Below the pieces are notes generated by a model. It had not been told where the DNA came from. It saw nothing but the letters and a program-made list of their open reading frames with translations, and made no database searches. Positions 16,222 to 23,398 of a DNA stretch of 64,000 nucleotides are shown piece after piece. The position numbers and the translations under genes are program-made. The DNA is from VRUE01 sp963697915 (GTDB taxonomy: Bacteria > Actinomycetota > Thermoleophilia > Solirubrobacterales > 70-9), in contig OY969103.1 of the NCBI GenBank assembly GCA_963697915.1, forward strand, positions 1,302,001 through 1,366,000. Reading direction: 5' to 3'. Each line of letters starts with the position of its first letter. Position 1 is the first letter of the stretch.

Positions 16222-17571
16222 TCAGAGCGAGCCGAAGCGGCGCAGGCCGAGCCTGGCGAGGCCGGCGTAGGCGAGGATCAGGATCGCCAGGTGCAGCAAG
16301 GGCTCGCCGATGCCCGCCCCGTCGGGGTCGAGCGCGGCGCTGATCGCGGCCAGCGCCGGCTCGAACGGAAAGAGCGCGGTGACGATCTGGATCGCGTCGT
16401 CGAGCGCCCCGCCAACCGCCCCCGCCGGGATCAGCGAGAGCAGCGCCAGCGGCAGCGAGATCATGAAGGCGAGCAGCGAGACGGCGCGAACGTCGCGGGC
16501 GGCCGCGCCGAGCGCCGCCCCCGCCGCCCCCAGGGCCGCCCCGCCGCCGGCGATGGCCAGCAGCCAGAGGCCGAAGCGGCTCCACTCGAGCCCGACGAAG
16601 AGCTGCACCCCGGCCAGCATCAGGACCGTCACCAGCAACCCGACCGCGACCCCCAGCCCGACCTTCTCGGCGATCAGCGCCGAGCGCGAGACGAGCCCGC
16701 CGACCAGCCGCGGGTAGGTGTTCTCCTCGCGCTCCAAGGCGAGCGAGCCGGCAACCAGGAGCAGGGTGACGAAGGTCAGGGTGAAGGTCGCGGCCGCGGC
16801 TACCGCGAAGGTGTCGAGCGGCGGCGTGTCGGCGCTGATCGAGTCCTTCTCGACCGCGATCGGCTGGGTGATGCGCTCGATCAGCGGTCCCGCGATGTCG
16901 AGGTTCTCTCTGGAGAGAGTCGCGAAGCGGATCACGCGGTCGAGCTCGACGCGCGGCTGCTCCGCCACCGCCGGGCGCAGCGCGCGCAGGATCGCCGCGG
17001 TCGCCCGCAGGCCGAGGATCCGCACTGCCCGGCCTTCGTCCTCGACCTCGCCCCCGTCGACGACGAGGTCGAGGAAGCGTCCCCCTTCGGCGCCCATCTG
17101 CCGCGCGATCACCAGGTTGGCGCGGCCCATCATCGCTTCGATCCGGTCGTCGACGATCTGGGCTTCGAGCGGGTTCGACTCGTTGACGATCACTTCGACC
17201 AGGGGCGTCTTCGGCTCGCGGGTGGCGAGCGAGTTGAGCCGGTCGATCAAGTCGGCGGGCAGGATCAGCGCCGCCAGCACTTCGCCGGAGCGAACTTCCT
17301 CTTCGGCCGCGGCGCGGTCGGCAACCCGGACGCACTCGATCTCGCTGCAGATCCGTTCGTCGATCCCGACCGCGGGCAGCTCGGTCTGCCCGGCGGTGAT
17401 CCGGGCGTCGGCCGGGATCTCGTTGAGGAAGGCGACGCGCGGCTCGTCGCCGCCGCGGGAGATCGCGAAGCCGATCAGGAGGGCGACGAGGACCGGGTAG
17501 GCGACCAGCAGCCCCGCCTGCAGGGGGGAGCGGCGCAGGATCTGCAGGTCCTTGAGCAGCAGCCAGCGCAT
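16222..17571 (-). CDS. ABC-2 type transporter permease
   Basis: 449 residues. It has one N-terminal membrane helix (LLVAYPVLVALLIGFAI, about residues 21-37) and a large extracytoplasmic domain (about residues 45-285). At least five C-terminal helices follow, with an EREENTYPRLVGGLVSR coupling segment typical of ABC-2 (NatB/YhgE-like) exporters. ATG 17571 is 4 nt after the ATPase stop with AAGG close upstream, so the two form an operon. The substrate is unknown. Confidence 0.85.
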   Translation of the reverse strand: MRWLLLKDLQILRRSPLQAGLLVAYPVLVALLIGFAISRGGDEPRVAFLNEIPADARITAGQTELPAVGIDERICSEIECVRVADRAAAEEEVRSGEVLAALILPADLIDRLNSLATREPKTPLVEVIVNESNPLEAQIVDDRIEAMMGRANLVIARQMGAEGGRFLDLVVDGGEVEDEGRAVRILGLRATAAILRALRPAVAEQPRVELDRVIRFATLSRENLDIAGPLIERITQPIAVEKDSISADTPPLDTFAVAAAATFTLTFVTLLLVAGSLALEREENTYPRLVGGLVSRSALIAEKVGLGVAVGLLVTVLMLAGVQLFVGLEWSRFGLWLLAIAGGGAALGAAGAALGAAARDVRAVSLLAFMISLPLALLSLIPAGAVGGALDDAIQIVTALFPFEPALAAISAALDPDGAGIGEPLLHLAILILAYAGLARLGLRRFGSL

Positions 17572-17575
17572 CGCC

Positions 17576-18280
17576 TTAGTGCCCGCGGTGCTGGAGGAAG
17601 GCGACGAAGGCGGTCTCGAAGTCGCTGCCCGCCGCCTCGGGCGTCTCGTCGCGGACAGCGGAGCGGAGCTCCTCGGCGGAGCCGTCGAAGAGGTCCTCGC
17701 CGTCGGCGAGGACCAGCAGGCGCCGGCCATAGCGCTCCGCCTCCTGGATGTCGTGGGTGGAGAAGATCACCGTCGTGCCGGCGCTGGCGAGCCCGGCGAC
17801 GAAACGCCAGAGCCGCGCCCGCTGGCGCGGGTCGAGCCCGACGCTGGGCTCGTCGAGGAGCAGCGCGACCGGGTCGGCAAGCAGGCCGATCGCGATGTTG
17901 ATCCGCTGCTGGTTGCCGCCCGAGAGCCTGGCGACGACGTCGCTGCGGCGTTCGCGCAGGCCGGTCAGGTCGAGCATCCGCTCGACCGCCTCGCGCGGCT
18001 CGGCCTGCTTCTCCAGCCGCGCGAAGAGCAGCAGGTTCTCCTCCACGGTCAGGCGCCGGTAGAGGGCGGCCTGCTGCGGCACCCAGCCGACGTCGCCGCC
18101 CGGAGCGTGGACCTCGCCCTCGTCGGGTGCGACGGTGCCGGCGAGGATCGAGAGCAGCGTCGTCTTGCCGGCCCCGTTGGGGCCGATGATGCCGACGATC
18201 TCGCCGTTCTCGGCCGAGAAGTCGATCCCGCGCAGCGCTTCGCGCGCGCCGTATCGCTTGACGATCCCCCGCGCCTCCAC
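17576..18280 (-). CDS. ABC transporter ATP-binding protein
   Basis: 234 residues from GTG 18280. Walker A GPNGAGKTT lies near residue 33, the Q-loop in VPQQAALYRR, the signature LSGGNQQR near 121, Walker B ALLLDEPSVGLD near 142 and the H-loop in FSTHDIQEAE. It is the partner of the ABC-2 permease immediately downstream. The start is 33 nt from divergent hemB. TACCGT (18294-18289) 8 nt upstream could be its -10. Confidence 0.92.
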   Translation of the reverse strand: MEARGIVKRYGAREALRGIDFSAENGEIVGIIGPNGAGKTTLLSILAGTVAPDEGEVHAPGGDVGWVPQQAALYRRLTVEENLLLFARLEKQAEPREAVERMLDLTGLRERRSDVVARLSGGNQQRINIAIGLLADPVALLLDEPSVGLDPRQRARLWRFVAGLASAGTTVIFSTHDIQEAERYGRRLLVLADGEDLFDGSAEELRSAVRDETPEAAGSDFETAFVAFLQHRGH

Positions 18281-18301
18281 GGCCGGGAACGGTACTCCCC
18301 C

Positions 18302-18307
18302 TAAAAT
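18302..18307 (+). promoter_or_regulatory. -10 element for leaderless hemB
   Basis: TAAAAT, 6 nt before the hemB GTG. No Shine-Dalgarno sequence precedes the start. Confidence 0.6.
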
Positions 18308-18313
18308 CGCACC

Positions 18314-19285
18314 GTGCCCTTCCCCGCTACCCGCCTGCGCCGCCTGCGCCGCACCGAGACCCTGCGCGGCCTCGTCCGCGAGACCGAGCTCTCGCCGGCG
18401 CACCTGATCCAGCCGCTCTTCGTCGTCGCCGGCGAGGGGGTGCGGGAGGAGGTCGAGTCGATGCCCGGGATCGAGCGCTTCTCGATCTCCGAGCTGCTCG
18501 CCGAGGCGACCGAGATCGCCAGCGCCGGGATCGGCACCGTCCTGCTCTTCGGCGTGCCGGCGGACAAAGACGAGATCGGCTCGGGCGCCTACGACGACGA
18601 GGGCATCGTGCAGATGGCGGTGCGGGCGCTGAAGGAGGCCCACCCGGAGCTGACCGTGATCACCGACGTCTGTCTCTGCGAGTACACCTCGCACGGCCAC
18701 TGCGGCTTCGTCCGCGACGGCGAGGTCGACAACGACCTCAGCGTGGAGCTGCTGGCGAAGACCGCGATCTCCCACGCCGAGGCCGGCGCCGACGCGGTGG
18801 CGCCGAGCGACATGATGGACGGCCGGGTCGGGGCGATCCGCTTCCAGCTCGACGAGGAGGGCCACCCGGGGACGCCGATCGTCGCCTACAGCGCCAAGTT
18901 CTCCTCCGCCTTCTACGGTCCCTTCCGCGACGCCGCCGAGTCGACCCCCGCCCACGGCGACCGCCGCGGCTACCAGCTCGACCCGGCCAACGCCGACGAG
19001 GCGGTGCGCGAGGCCGTCCTCGACCTCGACGAGGGCGCTGACATGCTGATGGTCAAGCCGGCGACCCCGTACCTCGACGTGGTCCGGCGGGTCAAGGACG
19101 AGACCGGCGCGCCGGTCGCCGCGTACCACGTCTCCGGCGAGTACTCGATGCTGAAGGCGGCCGCGGCCAACGGCTGGATCGACGAGCGTGCGGCGGTGGT
19201 CGAGACGCTGACCTCGATCCGCCGCGCCGGCGCCGACGCGATCGTCACCTACTACGCCAAGGAGGCGGCCGAGTGGCTGCGGTAG
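18314..19285 (+). CDS. hemB: Delta-aminolevulinic acid dehydratase (porphobilinogen synthase)
   Basis: 323 residues. HemB condenses two 5-aminolevulinate molecules to porphobilinogen. The cysteine zinc site VCLCEYTSHGHCG lies near residue 118. The two Schiff-base lysines are in YSAKFSSAFYGPFR and MLMVKPATPYLD. The substrate loop AYHVSGEYSMLKAA is intact. First gene of hemB-siroheme-decarboxylase-like-hemL; the next gene starts inside its last codons. Confidence 0.96.
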   Translation: MPFPATRLRRLRRTETLRGLVRETELSPAHLIQPLFVVAGEGVREEVESMPGIERFSISELLAEATEIASAGIGTVLLFGVPADKDEIGSGAYDDEGIVQMAVRALKEAHPELTVITDVCLCEYTSHGHCGFVRDGEVDNDLSVELLAKTAISHAEAGADAVAPSDMMDGRVGAIRFQLDEEGHPGTPIVAYSAKFSSAFYGPFRDAAESTPAHGDRRGYQLDPANADEAVREAVLDLDEGADMLMVKPATPYLDVVRRVKDETGAPVAAYHVSGEYSMLKAAAANGWIDERAAVVETLTSIRRAGADAIVTYYAKEAAEWLR

Positions 19286-20358
19286 GGCCGTCGCGGTCGA
19301 AGGCACGCAGCCGCAAAGACGGGGCTGCCATCCCGCTCGACGAGGCGGACAAGCGGCTGATGAACCTGCTGCAGTCGAGCTTCCCGCTCGAGGCGGAGCC
19401 CTTTTCCCCGATCGCCGCCGAGGCGGGGTTGACGGTCGAGGAGGTGCTCAGCCGCACCAACCGCCTGCTCGAGGGGCGGATCATCCGCGAGATCACGCCG
19501 ATCTTCGACACGCGGGCGCTCGGCTACGACTCGATGCTGGTCGCCGCCAAGGTCGACGCCGAGAACCCGCAGCGCGCCGCCGCCGTGGTCAACGCCCACC
19601 CGGGCGTCTCGCACAACTACCTGCGCACCCACGAGTTCAACCTCTGGTTCACGATCGCCGTGCCGCCCGACTCGGAGCTTGGCATGGAGGGGACGCTGGC
19701 GGCCCTGGCGCGTGAGGCGGGCGCCGAGTCGGTGCGCCAGCTGCCCACCCTGACCCTGTTCAAGATCAACATGAGCCTGGAGATGGAGAAGGGGACCGAG
19801 GCGCTCGCCGCCGCGGTCGAGGTGGCACCGCCGCGCGAGCTCGAGCGCCAGCCCTACGGCGAGGATGACGTCGCCGCGATCCGGGCGCTGCAGGGCCCGA
19901 TGGCCGCGATCGAGCGTCCCTACGACGCGGCAGCGGCGGAGCTGGGCACAGGCACCGAGGAGCTGCTCGAGCGGCTGCGTGGGATGGTCGAGCGCAAGCT
20001 GCTGCGCCGCGTCGCGGCGATCCTCTTCCACCGCCGCGCCGGCTTCTCGGCCAACGGCATGGGCGTCTGGAAGGTGCCGGAGGAGCAGATCCCTGACACC
20101 GGCCGGCGGATGGCCTCCTTTCGCGGCATCTCCCACTGCTACCAGCGGCCCACCTACGAGGACTGGCCCTACAGCGTCTTCACCATGGCCCACGGGCGCT
20201 CGAAGCAGGAGTGCGACGCGATCCTCGACTCGATCGCAGCCGAGTGCGAGATCGGGCCGGACGACCGCGCCACCCTCTACTCCTCGACCGAGTACAAGAA
20301 GATCCGGTTGCATTACTTCACGGAGGACTACCGGCGCTGGGAGGAAGAGCATTCCTAG
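19273..20358 (+). CDS. Fused AhbA/AhbB-like siroheme decarboxylase (Lrp/AsnC-type fold)
   Basis: 361 residues made of two similar halves, each an AsnC-type helix-turn-helix plus RAM-like domain. Half 1 (about 22-165) starts LDEADKRLMNLLQSSFPLEA. Half 2 (about 180-350) includes VAAILFHRRAGFSANGMGVW, SHCYQRPTYEDWPY and YKKIRLHYF. This pattern matches AhbA/AhbB and NirDLGH siroheme decarboxylases, which convert siroheme to didecarboxysiroheme; they are usually separate subunits. GTG 19273 has GGAGG 7 nt upstream and overlaps the hemB stop. The neighbours hemB and hemL support a tetrapyrrole role. A transcriptional regulator remains possible. Confidence 0.78.
   Translation: MAAVGPSRSKARSRKDGAAIPLDEADKRLMNLLQSSFPLEAEPFSPIAAEAGLTVEEVLSRTNRLLEGRIIREITPIFDTRALGYDSMLVAAKVDAENPQRAAAVVNAHPGVSHNYLRTHEFNLWFTIAVPPDSELGMEGTLAALAREAGAESVRQLPTLTLFKINMSLEMEKGTEALAAAVEVAPPRELERQPYGEDDVAAIRALQGPMAAIERPYDAAAAELGTGTEELLERLRGMVERKLLRRVAAILFHRRAGFSANGMGVWKVPEEQIPDTGRRMASFRGISHCYQRPTYEDWPYSVFTMAHGRSKQECDAILDSIAAECEIGPDDRATLYSSTEYKKIRLHYFTEDYRRWEEEHS
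20340..20353 (+). promoter_or_regulatory. Shine-Dalgarno sequence positioned for an ATT start of hemL
   Basis: GGAGG at 20340-20344, a 6-nt spacer and ATT at 20351. No ATG, GTG or TTG lies in the hemL frame near this site. Confidence 0.65.
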
Positions 20359-21628
20359 CAACGAGCGCTCGGCGGAGCTCTACCGCCGGGCGTCCAGGGT
20401 GCTTCCGGGTGGCGTCAACTCGCCGGTGCGGGCGATGCGGCAGATCGGGCGCGAGCCGATCTTCGTCGCCCGCGGCGAGGGCTGCGAGCTGATCGACGTC
20501 GACGGCAACCGCTACCTCGACTGGGTCGGCTCCTGGGGGCCGCTGATCCTCGGCCACGCCGACCCCGAGGTGGTCGCGGCGGTCGATGCCGCCGCCGCGG
20601 CCGGGACCAGCTATGGCGCCGCGACCGAGTCCGAGGTCGAGCTCGCCGAGGAGGTCGTCGCCCGGGTTCCCTCGCTGGAGATGCTGCGCATGACCAGCTC
20701 CGGCACCGAGGCGGCGATGGGGGCGATCCGCCTCGCCCGCGCGGTCAGCGGCCGCGAGGTCGTGGTCAAGTTCGCCGGCGCCTACCACGGCCACTCCGAC
20801 GGGCTCTTGGTCGAGGGCGGCTCGGGCCTGGCGACGCTGGCGATCCCGGGGTCGCCGGGGGTCACCGCCGCCCAGGCCGCGGGCACCGTGGTCGTGCCCT
20901 GGAACGATCGCGAGGCCGTCGTCAGGGCGCTCGAGGCCCACCCGGTGGCGGCCCTGGTCGCCGAGCCGATCGCCGCCAACATGGGCGTCGTCCCGGCCGC
21001 TGACGGCTTCCTCGAGTTCCTCCGCGCGGCGACCCGGGAGGCCGGCGCCCTGCTCGTCTTCGACGAGGTGATCACCGGCTTCCGCGTCGCCGCCGGTGGC
21101 GCCCAGGAGCTCTACGGCGTCGACCCGGACCTGACCGTGCTCGGCAAGGTGATCGGCGGCGGCCTGCCCGCGGCCGCTTTTGGCGGGCCGGCGGCGACGA
21201 TGGAGAGGGTCGCTCCCGCGGGCGACGTCTACCAGGCCGGCACCCTGTCCGGAAACCCGCTGGCGATGGCGGCCGGGCTGGCGACGCTGCGGCGCCTCGA
21301 CGCCGTCGCCTACGAGCGCCTCACCGCGCTCACCGAGCGCCTCGCCATCGGTTTCGGGCGCCTCGCCGCGGACCTGCCCCTGCGGGTCCAGTCCGCTCCC
21401 GGCTTGCTGACGCTCTTCTTCAGCGCCGAGCCGGTCGCCGACTTCGCCGCCGCAGCGGCCTGCGACCTCGAGGCCCACGCCCGCTTCTGCCGCGCGATGC
21501 TCGACCGCGGCGTCTACCCACCGCCCTCCCAGTTCGAGGCCTGGTTCGTCTCCCTGGCCCACGACGACGAGTCGATCGACCGCACGCTCGAAGCGGCCGA
21601 GGCGTCGCTGCGGGAGGCCTCGAGATGA
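20351..21628 (+). CDS. hemL: Glutamate-1-semialdehyde 2,1-aminomutase
   Basis: 425 residues if translation starts at ATT 20351. HemL is a PLP enzyme that makes 5-aminolevulinate in the C5 pathway. RVLPGGVNSPVRA near residue 16, MTSSGTEAAMGAIRLAR near 114, FDEVITGFR near 237 and the PLP lysine K266 in LGKVIGGGLP are all present. The first standard start in frame is GTG 20399, but it would cut off the SNERSAELYRRAS segment that homologues have. The end overlaps the next gene (ATGA). Confidence 0.93.
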   Translation: MPSNERSAELYRRASRVLPGGVNSPVRAMRQIGREPIFVARGEGCELIDVDGNRYLDWVGSWGPLILGHADPEVVAAVDAAAAAGTSYGAATESEVELAEEVVARVPSLEMLRMTSSGTEAAMGAIRLARAVSGREVVVKFAGAYHGHSDGLLVEGGSGLATLAIPGSPGVTAAQAAGTVVVPWNDREAVVRALEAHPVAALVAEPIAANMGVVPAADGFLEFLRAATREAGALLVFDEVITGFRVAAGGAQELYGVDPDLTVLGKVIGGGLPAAAFGGPAATMERVAPAGDVYQAGTLSGNPLAMAAGLATLRRLDAVAYERLTALTERLAIGFGRLAADLPLRVQSAPGLLTLFFSAEPVADFAAAAACDLEAHARFCRAMLDRGVYPPPSQFEAWFVSLAHDDESIDRTLEAAEASLREASR

Positions 21629-22002
21629 GCGCCTTGAGCGCCCTCGCCGCGGAGCTGCGCGAGGGGGACACGCCGATCTCGAGGCACGTCGTCGACCCGG
21701 CCGGGGAGGTCGCCTTCCAACTGCCGGAGGCCTACGCGCCGGTGGTCGAGGCGATCTACGAGGGCTACCTGCTGCACTACGGTCAGCCCCGCCTGCTCGC
21801 CGGCCACGACGACGACCTGGCGCTGCTCGCCGGCGACTACCTCTACGCGCTCGGCCTCGAACGCCTCGCCGCACTCGGCGACACCGCGACCGTAAAGCTG
21901 CTCGCCGACCTGATCAGCCGCTGCGCGCAGCTGCACACGGAAGGAAAAGGGAACGAGGCGAGCGCCCTTTGGGATGAAGTAGTTCTGAAGATCTCCTCCT
22001 GA
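21625..22002 (+). CDS. Conserved-looking small protein, unknown function
   Basis: 125 residues with no signal peptide or membrane segment. It looks mostly helical and acidic, with LHYGQPRLLAGHDDDLALLA and YLYALGLERLAALGD in the centre. I recognise no family. The ATG overlaps the hemL TGA by 4 nt, so it is translationally coupled to the haem genes and may serve them. A convergent secreted-family gene ends 11 nt downstream. Confidence 0.72.
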   Translation: MSALSALAAELREGDTPISRHVVDPAGEVAFQLPEAYAPVVEAIYEGYLLHYGQPRLLAGHDDDLALLAGDYLYALGLERLAALGDTATVKLLADLISRCAQLHTEGKGNEASALWDEVVLKISS

Positions 22003-22013
22003 GAGAGGCGCTC

Positions 22014-22790
22014 TCAGCGGACCTTGCAGTCGCGGATCAACGTCGTCGTGACGTCGTTGCCGCCGGCAAAGCTGAAGTGGGCGCGAGCGAACGGGTAGAC
22101 CGCACCGGGGAAGCCCTCCGGCGCCGAGCAGCTGGCGTTCACGTAACTGTGCCGTTTGCCTTCGTAGGTGTACTTGCGCTGCAGCTTCATGTTGAAGCTC
22201 GTGACGTAGGCCCACTTCTGCGCCGACTTCGGCAGCGCCGTCTTGATCACCGTGCCGAACTGGCCCTTGCGTTTGAGGATCTTGAAGGGGAGGACGAAGG
22301 CCGAGGGCGGCTTGATGCCGTAGACCTGGGCCAGGATCCGCCGCTCGCCCCCCTTCGGCTTCGCGTTGAAGACGAGCAGCGGGCCGGTGAAGGTGAACGG
22401 CGCCTGGCTGGCGAGGTGGATGCGGACCTCGACCTGGCCGCTGCCGATGATCGCGCCGCCGCAGATCCGCCGCGCCGCCTGGATCGTGGTCGGCTGGATG
22501 CTGCTCACCTGACAGGTGGGCAGGCCGTAGTCGAAGATCTTGCCGCCCCGGTTGATCCCGATCGAGATCTCGCGCAGCTGCGGCGGCGGGTCGCTTCCGT
22601 CGGCAGACCTGAAGCTGCTGTCGATCTTGACCGAGACTGGCGCCGGTTCGGTGCGAGGCAGGGTCCGCGGCGAGATCCCGCCGTCGAAGGAGACGATCAC
22701 GTTGCCCTCCTGCGCCACCTCTCCCCGCGCGCCCCCGGCGATGCCGAGGGAGAGCAGGAGCGCCAGCGCGATCAACGCCCCGGTCTTCAA
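22014..22790 (-). CDS. Secreted four-cysteine family protein, copy 1
   Basis: 258 residues with a signal peptide (ALIALALLLSLGIAGGARG). The mature part belongs to a paralogous family with five members in this window. Shared motifs are SFDGGISPRTLPRTEPAPV, the cysteines in GLPTCQV and RRICGGAIIGSG, the central GPLLVFNAKPKGG, and the late cysteines in NASCSA and RDCKVR. No enzyme motif is visible; a beta-rich extracytoplasmic or lipid-binding role is inference. It lies downstream of a second secreted gene and MMPL transporter 1, all on the minus strand. Confidence 0.82.
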   Translation of the reverse strand: MKTGALIALALLLSLGIAGGARGEVAQEGNVIVSFDGGISPRTLPRTEPAPVSVKIDSSFRSADGSDPPPQLREISIGINRGGKIFDYGLPTCQVSSIQPTTIQAARRICGGAIIGSGQVEVRIHLASQAPFTFTGPLLVFNAKPKGGERRILAQVYGIKPPSAFVLPFKILKRKGQFGTVIKTALPKSAQKWAYVTSFNMKLQRKYTYEGKRHSYVNASCSAPEGFPGAVYPFARAHFSFAGGNDVTTTLIRDCKVR

Positions 22791-22791
22791 C

Positions 22792-23280
22792 CTAGATGAA
22801 CCTCGAAGAATCGATCCGGCACTCGTCGAAGCCGAAGCTGATCACGGTGTTGTTGGCTTTGTTGTTGTTCTGGTTCAGCTTCACCGCGAGCTTCTGCGCC
22901 TTGAATTTGTTTTCCGCCTTCAGCGCCGCGCCGATCTGCTGCAGGTAGCTCTTCTCGCTCTTCAGGTAGCCGACCCATTTCGTCAGCTTCACCGCGTCGG
23001 CTGGGGGCTGGGGCACAGCGGCGATCTGGTTGACCGCCTTGCCGAGCGCTCCCGAGGCGCGGATGAAGCGCTGGCCGGCGGGGACCAGGTCGCCTTTCTG
23101 GACCTGGCCTTTGACGCCTTTGAGGATCCGGGTGTTGGCTTCGGTGTTGGCCTTGCAGATCGGCTCGACCTGGGCGACGTAATCGCTCCGTTCGTCGGCC
23201 AGTGCGACCGGAACCGAGACGAGCAGCGCCACGGCGGTGGCCACGGCCAGCATGGATAGAGACGACGTCGAGCGTTCCAC
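22792..23280 (-). CDS. Small secreted helical protein, unknown function
   Basis: 162 residues from GTG 23280, chosen because AGGAGG lies 9 nt upstream. Signal peptide LAVATAVALLVSVPVALA. The mature protein looks helical and lysine-rich. It has two cysteines, in VEPICKANTEAN near the mature N-terminus and FDECRIDSSRFI at the end, likely joined by a disulfide. I do not recognise the family. It lies 1 nt before the copy 1 family gene and 118 nt after MMPL transporter 1 on the same strand, suggesting one envelope unit. Confidence 0.78.
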   Translation of the reverse strand: MERSTSSLSMLAVATAVALLVSVPVALADERSDYVAQVEPICKANTEANTRILKGVKGQVQKGDLVPAGQRFIRASGALGKAVNQIAAVPQPPADAVKLTKWVGYLKSEKSYLQQIGAALKAENKFKAQKLAVKLNQNNNKANNTVISFGFDECRIDSSRFI

Positions 23281-23398
23281 TAGATCAATCCTCCTGTTGC
23301 GCTGTGCGGCCCCGGCCAGCGCAAAGCGCCTCGCCGGGCTTCCCCTGTCCTCACCCTGAGTATCAGAAATATGAAAGTTTCTTGTCTCTCTCATTTAC

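Noticed and set aside
20399..21628. hemL starting at GTG 20399
   Set aside because: It would drop the conserved N-terminal helix, and a strong Shine-Dalgarno sequence points to ATT 20351. It remains the fallback.
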